In this document: one piece after another, positions 33,552 through 42,873 of the stretch | Layout of the letters: each line of letters opens with the position of its first letter | Position numbering within the stretch: the stretch's first letter is position 1 | Assembly: GCA_017442645.1 (NCBI GenBank) | Contig: JAFRZH010000029.1 | Location: forward strand, 18,122 to 82,121 | DNA length: 64,000 nt | Source of the DNA: a bacterium | Lineage (GTDB): Bacteria > Patescibacteria > JAEDAM01 > Absconditabacterales > Absconditicoccaceae | Direction of reading: 5' to 3' | Program-made: the position numbers and the translations under genes | The notes under the pieces: generated by a model | What the model saw: only the letters and a program-made list of their open reading frames with translations | What the model was told of the DNA's origin: nothing | Database searches by the model: none

Positions 33552-34136
33552 CTAATGAGCAGTCCTAAGCAATGATAAATCAAATTCTTTTCGTGATTTA
33601 ATCTTATGAACGTTTGGATGTTTCGCAAGTTCAAAATCCTGATTCCAAGGATAATCAAGTAAAACACAAGGAACTCCTTTTTCAGAAAGATTTGAAACAA
33701 AATAAGGATCATCTTCTATCATCATTTCTACACCATTCTGTTCACAGAGTTCCGCTTTAGTGATTTCATCCTTGGTATGGACAGCAGCAAAAAGAAAATC
33801 AGAAAAAATCTGAGGATAATGAAGTTCAATCCATTTTTTCGTATTTTCTGCTGCAAACTGCGGTCTTCAAGTCAAAACCGCCAAAATATGTCAGGCTTCT
33901 TTTATCTTTTTTAATTGTTCATATGCTCCGGGTACGGGTTGCACATCCCAAAATTCAGGATTTTGAAATAATCTCCAAAAGAAACTATCAGTCTGAGCTG
34001 GCAACTTCACTTCAGACGATGTAAGAGGACTATATTTATAAAAACTTTCTCGCTTTGCTCCATTAAATTCAGGATATTTAACTAATTGTCTCAAGGTAGA
34101 ACTTAAAACTTCATCACAATCAATTCCAATAATCAT
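33552..34136 (-). CDS. HAD-family 5'-nucleotidase-like protein
   Basis: A 194-residue protein starting MIIGIDCDEVLSSTL: the DxDxV/T nucleophile motif of HAD phosphatases as in 5'(3')-deoxyribonucleotidases. Motif II is LAVLTGRPQFAAE (T and R; G is UGA), then KAELCEQNGVEMMIEDDPYF (motif IV acidic pair). Likely dephosphorylates a nucleotide; the substrate is unknown. Isolated between a repeat and pilT. Confidence 0.75.
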
Positions 34137-34229
34137 AAAATAAAATATGAAAAATAAAATATGAAAAATAAAATAACACTACAAGTATAAAGAAAAACAT
34201 TTTAAAAGACAAATTTTATCACTAATTAT

Positions 34230-34258
34230 TTGCAAAATAAAAAGACTACGAATATAAT
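34230..34258 (+). promoter_or_regulatory. Candidate promoter of pilT
   Basis: TTGCAA at 34230-34235, a 17-bp spacer, a perfect TATAAT at 34253-34258, 33 bp before the ATG at 34292. Confidence 0.6.
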
Positions 34259-34291
34259 AAAAGGAAGAGTTTTTACATCTTTTTTCGAAAA

Positions 34292-35479
34292 ATGGATCAG
34301 AATGCTATGCAACAACTTACTCCAGAACAAGCGGCATTATTACAGCAACAGCAAGCTCAAGCAATGCAACAAGCAATGAATGCTTTATTGGCAAATCCTG
34401 AACAATATTTGGGATATCTTTTTGATTTGATGATTAGATACAAAAGTTCCGATATTTATTTGACGTATGGGGAAGAACCGACGCTTAGAATCTATGGAGA
34501 AGCTCGTAGAATTACCAATCTTCCAAAATTAACTGATGAAGTTTTGGACGGGATTTGTAGATTTATGATGACTGATGAAGATTGGAAAATTTACAATGAA
34601 GAATTCAGTTCTGATTTCGGTATCTCTATGCATGGAAGAAGATACAGGGTGAATGTTTCCAGACAAAGATCTCATTATATGATCGTAGTAAGGCTTTTGG
34701 AAGAGAAAATTCCAACCATTGATGAAAGAGGACTTCCTCAACTTTTCAAAAAGATTGTCCAAAGAACTAATGGAATTATTTTTGTAGCTTGACCAACAGG
34801 ATCCTGAAAATCTACGACTTTGGCAGCGATGATTGAGGAAATTAATATGACCCAATCAAAACATATTATTACCATTGAAGACCCAATCGAATATATTTTC
34901 GAACCTAAAAAATCCATTTTCGAACAAAAACAATTGGGAAAAGATATCGTCAGTTTTGCCTCTGCTATGAAAGGAGCATTGAGACAAAGACCAGACGTGA
35001 TTCTCTTCGGAGAGGCGAGAGATGTGGTATCTATCCAAAATGCTATTCAACTTGCGGAAACTTGACACCTTGTGATGACAACAATCCACTCAAGATCTGC
35101 CGAACAAACGATCGCAAAAATTGTTTCCATGTTCCCTGCTGATGAACAAGCGCAAATTCGTGATAATCTTGCTGAAAATATGGTTGCCATCATTATTCAG
35201 AAATTGATTAGAACGATCGATGGAAAAGGAATGGTTCCAGCTCACGAAATTTTGCTCAATAATACTGCCGTTTCCAACACCATCAGAGAGAACAAACTCA
35301 ATCAATTGAAAAATGTCATGTATACCAATAGAAATAATGGAATGCAGATCTTTGAAGATAATCTTGCACAACTTGTAGAAGCAAATCTCATCACCGCAGA
35401 ACAAGCTCTTGCTGTTACCAATGATCAAGATCATCTCAAGAGAGAATTGGTTTCCAAAGGACTAATAGGAAGAGTTTAA
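34292..35479 (+). CDS. pilT: PilT-like type IV pilus retraction ATPase
   Basis: A 395-residue ATPase. A Gln-rich N terminus (QQLTPEQAALLQQQQAQAM) precedes a PAS-like domain (YKSSDIYLTYGEEPTLRIYG). Walker A is GPTGSGKSTTLAAMIEE with both UGA codons (34790, 34805) at invariant glycines. Then HIITIEDPIEYIFEPKKSIF (Asp box), LFGEARDVVSIQNAIQLAET, GHLVMTTIHSRSA (His box, Gly UGA at 35063) and AIIIQKL. The match to PilT/PilU retraction motors is strong. Retraction powers twitching and, in many bacteria, DNA uptake. No other pilus genes are in the window. Confidence 0.93.
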
Positions 35480-35482
35480 AAC

Positions 35483-35518
35483 AAAAAAGAGAAGTCTGAA
35501 TACTCCTCTTTTTTTTCT
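35483..35518 (+). terminator. Terminator after pilT
   Basis: aaaaaagag pairs with ctctttttt around a loop that itself contains aagtctga, a copy of the dispersed motif. Followed by a T-run. It also lies downstream of rplA on the other strand. Confidence 0.75.
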
Positions 35519-35534
35519 TCTAAATGATATCATC

Positions 35535-36215
35535 CTAGTAATCAAGTACAATAGCAGGACTCATTGTAGAACTAATTACAACTTTTTTGATAAGTTTACC
35601 TTTTACTCCTGTAGGTTTACTTTCTTCGATAGATTTCATCAAAGCTTGAATATTTTCAATAAGTTTTTTATCATCAAAGGAAATTTTTCCTACTCCAAGA
35701 TGAATATTTCCTGTTTTATCAAGTCTAAATTCAACTTTCCCGAGTTTAACTTCTTTAATAGCCTGTTCGATATCTACTGCAACAGTTCCAGCTTTTGGAC
35801 TAGGCATCAATCCTTTAGGTCCGAGAGCTTTCGCTACAGGAGCCAAATCTCTAATATGATCAGGTGTAGTAATAAGTACATCAAAATCGAATTTTCCAGA
35901 TTTTATAGCTTGTAAAAGATCATCTGATCCTGCAATATCTGCTCCAGCTTTTTTAGCTTCTGCAACTCTATCATCTCCAATAAATACCGCAACTTTTTTT
36001 GTTTTTCCTGTTCCGTTTGGAAGGATAGTTGTCGATCTAATCATTTGATCATTGTATTTTGGATTTGCATTGGTTTTGATAGCAATATTTACCGTTGCAT
36101 CAAATTTTGCATAATTTACTTTTTTCAATAAAGCAATTCCTTCTTCCAAAGAATAAGTTTTCATTCCATCTACAGATTTTTTTGCTTCATTGTATTTTTT
36201 CCCATGTTCTGCCAT
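35535..36215 (-). CDS. rplA: Ribosomal protein L1
   Basis: A 226-residue protein with [60 protein letters not shown] and [10 protein letters not shown]: standard L1. It contains no UGA. Last gene of secE-nusG-X-rplK-rplA. Confidence 0.98.
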   Translation of the reverse strand: MAEHGKKYNEAKKSVDGMKTYSLEEGIALLKKVNYAKFDATVNIAIKTNANPKYNDQMIRSTTILPNGTGKTKKVAVFIGDDRVAEAKKAGADIAGSDDLLQAIKSGKFDFDVLITTPDHIRDLAPVAKALGPKGLMPSPKAGTVAVDIEQAIKEVKLGKVEFRLDKTGNIHLGVGKISFDDKKLIENIQALMKSIEESKPTGVKGKLIKKVVISSTMSPAIVLDY

Positions 36216-36315
36216 GATTATGATAATAATAGAATAAAAGTGGTAATAACGAAAGATTTTTCTTCCACAAGAGAAACGTTCTTTTTTTTCAGACTTTTCT
36301 CTTTTTTTATAGTTT

Positions 36316-36756
36316 TTACATTTCTACTTCAACTCCCATATTTCTTGCACATCCAGCAATAATTTTCATTCCTTGCTCAACAGTGTGTGCATTAAGGTCG
36401 TCTTTTTTGATTTCGTAGATTTCTTCCAAATCAGCTTTAGTTAATTTTCCGATTTTCTTTTTATTTGGTTCTCCAGATCCGGTTTGTTGATGGATTTTCC
36501 ATTTGATAAGTCCAGAAGTAATAGGAGTTCCAATCTCAAGTTGGAAAGTTCTATCTACATAAATTGTAAGTTTTGCTTTGATTTTTACATCTACACCTTG
36601 AAATTTTTTCATATAATCTTGTGTTTTATCATTGAATTCTTTGATGAATTGTCCGATATTAACTCCATGTGCTCAAAGCATAGGTCCAAGAGGTGGAGCA
36701 GGTTGTGCTTTACCAGCTGGGATCTCGAGATTCAAAATTGATTGTACTTTTGCCAT
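36316..36756 (-). CDS. rplK: Ribosomal protein L11
   Basis: A 146-residue protein: MAKVQSILNLEIPAGKAQPA, then PPLGPMLGAHGVNIGQFIKE, where the GAHGVNIG Gly is a UGA, and a C-terminal domain with KADLEEIYEIKKDDLNAHTV and GCARNMGVEV. The start is 48 codons upstream of the standard-code ORF. It binds the GTPase-associated region of 23S rRNA. Confidence 0.97.
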
Positions 36757-36767
36757 TTTGATCCAAA

Positions 36768-37559
36768 CTAAATAAATAAAGATTTCAAATAAGCTTTGCT
36801 TTTATGATATTCTGGATAAGGGACTTGGATAAACCAAGTTTCATTATGAATTTCCAAAATCATAAGTACAAGTTTATTTTTTAAGGCCGGAAGATTAACG
36901 AAAGTAATTTTATCTCAGAATAACTGATTATCTAAAATTTCTTTCTCCGTGGCCATAAGATAGAGGTCTCCCCCTAGTTTTTGAACCGTCCTAACAACAT
37001 CCATTTTTTCCTCTCAAAAATAAGCATAATAAATTTCTTTAGAATCTTTCAAGATATATTGTGCATCTAAACCTAGACTATTCAAGATATCTAAGACTCA
37101 AAAAAACTGACTCGTCCCTGATAAGAAAGTAACAGATCCTGTAGAAGCAAGGAGATTCACTACAGAAAGATCAGAATTTCATCAAGTTCAAAGAAAAGAA
37201 GAATCTGATCATGAAGATATTGTATCGATTTCATTTCAAGTTTCAAGAGGGATTTGATTTTTTTTACTTTCTCCTGCCAATTGAATATTTACCCCAGAAG
37301 ATATTTTCTGAAGATTCTTTTCTGGATTATTTCTCGAACTTTCAATAATAATAGGATTCAAATTAACCGTAGTTCAAGAAAATTTATTTTCATTTTGTTG
37401 TTCTCTTAAATTTGCAAGAGCTTGATTATTTTCTTTGATAATATTTAAATTTTGTTCAAAAAGAGGTGCATTCTTCAAATATGCAAGAGAATACACCACT
37501 GCTAATCATAAAAATAAAACCACCATTGACCAGACGACTACTTTTTTTTCATCGTTCAT
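36768..37559 (-). CDS. Membrane-anchored protein of unknown function between nusG and rplK
   Basis: A 263-residue protein: one N-terminal TM helix (VVVWSMVVLFLGLAVVYSLA), then a coiled region (FEQNLNIIKENNQALANLRE), a Ser/Gly/Asn-rich linker with several UGA glycines (SSGSDSSFLGTGGNSDLS), and a C-terminal alpha/beta domain (GVLDILNSLGLDAQYILKDS, DVVRTVQKLGGDLYLMATEK). No family recognised. Its insertion into the otherwise canonical secE-nusG-rplK-rplA block is odd. It lies 27 bp after nusG and 11 bp before rplK, so it is surely co-transcribed with ribosomal genes. Confidence 0.75.
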
Positions 37560-37586
37560 TTTTTGTAAACCAAAACCTAAAATTTT

Positions 37587-38216
37587 CTATTTTGCAATAA
37601 TCATATCAAACCCCACTTCCCATTCTGCTTCAGTACCCATCATTTTTCAAGTAACCACTACCGTTTTTTTATCATAATCAATAGATTTGATAGTAAGATC
37701 TTGCATAGCTTTTAATTCTCCTTTCAAAACTTGAACAGAATCTCCTATTTTATAAGATTTATCACTTCCTTCATCCCATGATTTTTCGATACGATCCTGA
37801 GAAGATTGCACTTGTTCTAACATTTTTTGATATTCAGCATCTGTAAGAGAAATAGGCTTCGTTTCTGCTCCGACAATCAACCTCACTCCTGGAGTATTTC
37901 TCACCACATACCAAATTTTATCATTCATTCTCGATTTAAAGAAAAGATATCATGGATAAAGTTTTTTTTGTTTTACAACTTTTTCCTCTTCTCTTTCTCA
38001 TTCTCAATTTTTTGACTTTCTCTTTTTTGTTGTAATTTCAGAAACCTTCGGATTCCAAATTTCCACAACGTCTTCCTGAAGACTCTGATTTTTAATTCTC
38101 TCTTTTAAATTTTGCTCAACAAGTTCCTCTTGTCAAGCTGTTACACTTAAAACATACCATTTATAATTTTTGTCTTCAATTTGTTTTTTAATTTCCACAG
38201 CTTTCAATTCTGTCAT
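37587..38216 (-). CDS. nusG: Transcription termination/antitermination factor NusG
   Basis: A 209-residue protein. NGN domain: YKWYVLSVTAGQEELVEQNL, KLYPGYLFFKSRMNDKIWYV, RNTPGVRLIVGAETKPISL. KOW domain: YKIGDSVQVLKGELKAMQDL and VVVTGKMMGTEAEWEVGF. A Lys/Glu-rich insertion lies in the middle. Five UGA glycines, including the conserved YPGY. NusG couples RNA polymerase to ribosomes. Confidence 0.96.
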
Positions 38217-38238
38217 CCTTATTTGAAAGAAATAAAAA

Positions 38239-38499
38239 CTACTCAGCCACTCCTGTAAGAACAGCATCATTTATCGTATCAAGTACTGCAGTATCAGTTC
38301 ATACCAAGTTAGAAGCTCATTTCATAGATTCATAAAAAAGTTGATACAATTCACTAAAGATAGAATCAGCAAAAACAAAATAAAGTCCTGAAACAATAAC
38401 AACTGCAAAAATAGCAATAGTTAAAGTAACATAAACTTTCACTCCAGGAAATTTCAAATTTTTTACTGTTTCTAAACTGTCATAAATAAAATTCAACAT
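38239..38499 (-). CDS. secE: Preprotein translocase subunit SecE
   Basis: An 86-residue protein: MLNFIYDSLETVKNLKFPGV then a single TM helix VYVTLTIAIFAVVIVSGLYF. Its position directly before nusG is the classic arrangement. The C-terminal tail (MKG-ASNLVG...) is revealed by UGA readthrough. I chose the Met at 38499; another lies four codons earlier. Confidence 0.92.
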
Positions 38500-38616
38500 C
38501 ACTATACACAAAAAATAAAACTACTTATTTTTAATATAAGAATTTTATTCTTAAAAACAAGAAAAAAATCAAAAAAAGAAATTTTCACTTTACAATTTTT
38601 AAAAAAGAAAAAAATT

Positions 38617-38672
38617 ATAAAAAATCTGATTCTCGTTCAAAGAACAAATAAAAACGAAGAATCAGACTTCTT
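38617..38672. terminator. Terminator from an inverted motif pair
   Basis: aaaatctgattctcg (38621-38635) pairs with cgaagaatcagactt (about 38655-38669). It lies just past the adk stop on the minus strand and upstream of secE. Confidence 0.75.
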
Positions 38673-38677
38673 TCACT

Positions 38678-39247
38678 CTATTGATTTTCCTCTATTACAT
38701 TAACTAATTCAGCAAAAACAGTTTCAATAGGTTGATCTGCATCAATTTCAATAATTTTATCAATTTCTCTAAGATGATTAATAACAGGCATCGTCTCATT
38801 TTCAAAAGCTTCTAATCTTTTTCTAATACTTTCATCCACATCATCAGCACGATTTTGTTCTATTGCTCTTTGTTTTATTCTCTCTATTGCTTTCTCCCTT
38901 GAAAGATTAAAATTAATAGCTACAAAATCCCTCCCCTGCTCTATTTCAGATTTGAGAAAAAATTCCATTTGAGGCATCGTTCTTGGAAAACCATCCATAA
39001 TCATAGCTTTTTCTCTTACAATATGAGTACAGAGAGTAAAAAGATCAAACAGTAATTTATCACCAACCATTTCTCCCCTTGCAACAGTTTCTTTTACATA
39101 ATTTGAAATAAGATTTTCATTAGAATTCAAAGCTCTAAAAATCTGTCCTGGTTCTAAATATTGAAATTCTGGATATTCCTGTAAAAGAAGTTTTGCTTGA
39201 GTCCCCTTTCCAGACCCCTGAATTCAAAAAAGTACAATATCTTTCAT
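38678..39247 (-). CDS. adk: Adenylate kinase
   Basis: A 189-residue enzyme. Walker A is MKDIVLFGIQGSGKGTQAKL with its first Gly as UGA, so the gene begins 39 codons before the first standard-code Met. AMIMDGFPRTMPQMEFF; a short LID (RIKQRAIEQNRADDVDESIR) places it among short-LID kinases without zinc. It balances AMP, ADP and ATP. Confidence 0.95.
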
Positions 39248-39342
39248 ATAATAAAAAAAAGAATTAAAAACAACTTTTTATCTTCTTATACTATAAAAAT
39301 TCACAAGGTAAAATCAAGTTATGAAATTTTTCACATACAAAA

Positions 39343-40029
39343 TTATAATCTCAACATTTTTCTCTGTCTTTCGGATAAAATTTCTTTTTTCAAGAGAAAA
39401 ACTCTTTTCTTTGTAGAAAAATATTCAACTTGTTTATCACTCACTTGTTTTAAACCTAATACATAAATATTTTTTCCTTCAAAATAGGAAAGATATTTCG
39501 CTTGAAGATCGGTTAAAGAAGTAAGAGAAGTTAAAAGTAAACATTTCCCTTGAAACTGAGAAAAATAAAAAGCTTGAGTGGTTGTAATATGTTTCATACC
39601 ACATAAATCCAGATATTCTCCTTTAAATTTCGAAAGATACTGAACTTGAGTATCCGTTAATCTTGAAAGTCCCCGCAACACTAACTCTTTCCCCTGAAAA
39701 GTAGATAAAATTTGTGCTTGATGATTTGTGAGTTTTTTGAGATTAATATGTAAAGTTTCTCCTTTAAAATCTGCAAGATATTGTGCTTGAATGTCAGTGA
39801 TCTTTTTTAAACACCAACATGCAAAATAGAGATGTTTTCCCGAAAATTGAGCAATCTTTTTTGCTTGTTCATCAGTTAAAATATCGAAATGATTCAAAAA
39901 AAGATAATCTCCTTTAAATTGAGGAATTCTTTCCAATAATGCATCTACATCAACCTCTTTCACGACTCAAGGCATTGAAAGATCTATTCTATTCAAGGAA
40001 AGACAATCAGACTTTTTATCTTTTTTCAT
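39343..40029 (-). CDS. Tandem-repeat protein, leucine-rich-repeat-like
   Basis: A 228-residue protein made almost wholly of seven or eight repeats of about 23-24 residues with the pattern FxGxxLxLxxLxxLTDxQAxYLSx, for example FKGEYLDLCGMKHITTTQAF and LTDLQAKYLSYFEGKN. No signal peptide; the start MKKDKKSDCLSLNRIDLSMP is reached through one UGA. The pattern resembles LRR variants, often used for protein binding. The N-terminal codons overlap a copy of the dispersed motif at 40007. Confidence 0.7.
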
Positions 40030-40059
40030 ACTCTTTTTTTATTGATAAAAAGAGAGATT

Positions 40060-41136
40060 TTATTCTCCCTTCATACTTGATTCCAAAAGTTTCGTTTGAT
40101 TTTCAAGAACCAATTTATCCATAATCTCGTCGATATTTCCCGCCATAATATTAGGAAGATTTGACCAAGATTCGTGGATACGATGATCCGTTACTCTATC
40201 TTGTGGAAAGTTATACGTTCTAATTTTTTCAGACCTATCTCCTGTTCCAATCTGATTTCCTCTCATTTCTTTTTCTTCTGCTTGCTTTTTGTCAAGTTCA
40301 ATTTGATAAAGTCTTGATTTAAGCACCGCAAAAGCTTTTTCTTTATTTTGGATTTGTGATTTACTATCTCCAATATTTACAATCAGTCCGCTTGGAATAT
40401 GGTGAATTCTTACTCAAGTCTGGTTTTTATTGGCATTTTGTCCTCCATTGGAAGATGCAGCATAGGTATCCATAACGATATCTTTCATATCAATTTGAAT
40501 ATCTACATCTTCAGCTTCTGGCATTACTGCAACGGTAACCGTCGAAGTATGCACTCTTCCTTGAGATTCGGTATCAGGGATTCTCTGAACTCTATGCACT
40601 CACGATTCAAATTTCATCAATGAATACACACTCTTTCCTGAAATTTTTACCATCACAAATTTTACTCAACCGATATCACTAAGCTGTTCTTCGATAATTT
40701 CAGGTTTTCGTCCTTTTTTCTGAGCATAAGCAAGATACATTTTCAAAAGTTCTGCTCCAAAAAGTCCTGATTCATCTCCTCAAGCAGCAGGTCTAATCTC
40801 TAGATAAATATTTTTATCATCATTTGGATCCTTTGGTAAAAGCGCGATCGTAAGCTCTTTATCGAGCCTTTCAATTTCTTGTTTATTTTGGTCAAATTCT
40901 TCTTGAGCCATTGCAAGAAGATCAGGATCAGACTCCGTTTTCAAGAGTTCTTCTGTAGCAGTCTGACTTTCTAAGACTTTTTTATAATTTACTGCAATAT
41001 TATACGTATCTTCAAGACTTGCAAGTTCTTTATTGATCGTTTTGGATTTTTCCATATCTTGAAAAACTTCAGGTTTCAACGCTTCTTCTCTAAGTGATTC
41101 ATATTTTTCGATGATTCTTTGCAATTTATCAAGCAT
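40060..41136 (-). CDS. prfA: Peptide chain release factor 1
   Basis: A 358-residue RF1. The stop-codon-reading loop [20 protein letters not shown] carries PDT, the P-x-T motif of RF1 (UAA/UAG), not the SPF of RF2. The catalytic GGQ is in [20 protein letters not shown], where the usual GAGGQ is NGGQ, a slight divergence. Several UGA glycines, for example EIRPAAGGDESG. RF1 suffices for an organism that no longer uses UGA as a stop; RF2 is expected to be absent, but that cannot be tested here. Confidence 0.97.
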
Positions 41137-41234
41137 CTTTTCAAAAAAAGAATAAAAATCTGATTTTTACTTCCTGGTAGTATAAGAATTCATAAGACAA
41201 AATCAAGGAATGAAATAACAGAATGAAATAAATA

Positions 41235-42425
41235 CTATTTTAATTTTTGAATTCGCATCCCATCTCCAAAACTGTAAAATTGATATCTTTGTTTTATCGC
41301 ATATTCATAGACTTGAAGAGCATTTTCTCTTTCCATAGCAGCAGCTACCAGCATTAAAAGAGAAGATTTTGGAAGATGAAAATTGGTGATGATTTGATCG
41401 ATAATTCTGAATTGAAATCACGGATAAATGAATAACTTTGTTTCAACAGAAAAAAAATCTTCATGTTCTTTGAGAGAAAAAATGAATACATGAGCTTTTT
41501 CTTCATCGATTGCTTTGGTGATTTCGTTCCAAAAGTTTTTTACGTCAGGAGAAACGATTTTTAAAAAAGAAGAAAAGTCTGAATGAAAACTAAGATACCA
41601 TCGGAGATAGGGAAGAGTTTCCAAAAATCTTACCATGGTCGTCCCTACCGCAATCAGATTTTTTTTCTCTTTTTTTCGTTGATACACTTGTTCAAAAACG
41701 TTTTTTTTCACAATCATGGTCTCTTGATGAATGGGATGGTTTCTGATATCTTCTACATAGACGGGTTTAAACGTTCCTAATCCGACATGGAGCGTGAAAA
41801 AATGGTAAGGAATCTGTTTTTCATTAAATTTCTCCAAAAGTTCTTTTGTAAAATGAAGGGACGCCGTGGGAGCTGCTGCAGATCCGGTATTTTCTGCAAA
41901 TACCGTTTGATATCGCTTTTCTTTCTCTTTCGTGTAAGCAATGTAAGGAGGAAGAGGCATTTGACCGTATTTTTCAAGAAAATCGAAAAGATTCATTCCT
42001 TCCACGGAAAAAAGAATTCCTTGCTGAGTATATTCCAAACTTTTCAAAATAATTCCATCTTCGAAAAAAATCTTTGCTCAAGGTTTAAAATTTTTATCAT
42101 CAGAAACAAGGCATTCTAACTTATCATCTTGCAAACGATAGATAAAAATTTCTCCCTCAACGATTCTTTCTTCTCCGCTTCTTCTTAAAATTTTGACGTT
42201 ATGAAGAGGAATCCTTGCTTTAAAAACTTTGGTTTGATTGAAAAGAAGTAAATCGTTTTTGGAGAGAAGATTTTGAAGTTCTCGAAACGTGGTATTTTGA
42301 TACTGATTGTCTTCGTCGATGATCAAAAGTTTTGCTTGATGTTCCGGTAAGGTGGGAACTTGTGCAATTTGATCTTCTGGTAAAGTATAATCATAATTCT
42401 CCAATAAGAAATCTGCTTCGTTCAT
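41235..42425 (-). CDS. queA: S-adenosylmethionine:tRNA ribosyltransferase-isomerase QueA
   Basis: A 396-residue enzyme. LENYDYTLPEDQIAQVPTLP at the start, LLLFNQTKVFKARI, GQMPLPPYI, TVFAENTGSAAAPTASLHFT, FTLHVGLGTFKPVYVEDI and IITNFHLPKSSLLMLVAA. All are QueA hallmarks. It converts preQ1-tRNA to epoxyqueuosine-tRNA. Start at Met 42425; the earlier Met at 42461 adds twelve atypical residues. Confidence 0.96.
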
Positions 42426-42612
42426 CTTTGAAAAAAAGAGTAAAAGCCTGATTTTATTCAAGGGAGTATAATGATTCAGGGAATAAAATCAAGTTTCTTA
42501 CCATTTCTTCCAATCCTCTTTTTTGGGGAATTTGATTCAATATCGTAAGAGGAAAACTTGCCCTTTTCTTTTTAAATCAACCATTAAATCAAAAAAAAAT
42601 AGTATAGAAAAA

Positions 42613-42872
42613 ACAGGACGAGGAAAGCCGTTGTCCCAGATCATGTGTATATGAAACTCTCCCATCACTTCGTAATTTTCGTCATGTTGAGCAGAGCGAA
42701 ACATCTTAAGATTCTTCACTACGTTCAGAATGACGGATAAAAATTCCCTCGGATAAAGCCGTGTCCCCTTTAAAAAAAGGGGAACATTAATGATACAAAC
42801 AGGACGAGGCAAGCCATCGTCCCTACAGATCCTCACAATAACAAATAAAAAAGGACGAACATCTCGCCCTCT
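42613..42872. repeat. Cluster of intergenic repeat elements
   Basis: The 448-bp gap between queA and the DUF2207 gene holds several repeats. (a) aggacgagg...gtccc hairpins at about 42613-42636 and 42798-42821, related to 3856, with a weaker one at 42851. (b) About 42677-42736, cgtcatgttgagcagagcg...ttcagaatgacg, an imperfect inverted repeat bounded by cgtca/tgacg, of a kind I have seen between genes in many unrelated bacteria. (c) gtgtcccctttaaaaaaagg at about 42761. A standard-code ORF covering them (peptides like FRSAQHDE) is an artefact. Confidence 0.7.
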
Positions 42873-42873
42873 T

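Noticed and set aside
33365..33568. A 67-residue hydrophobic plus-strand ORF
   Set aside because: It is a T-rich low-complexity translation that overlaps the hairpin repeat and the 3' end of the nucleotidase gene.
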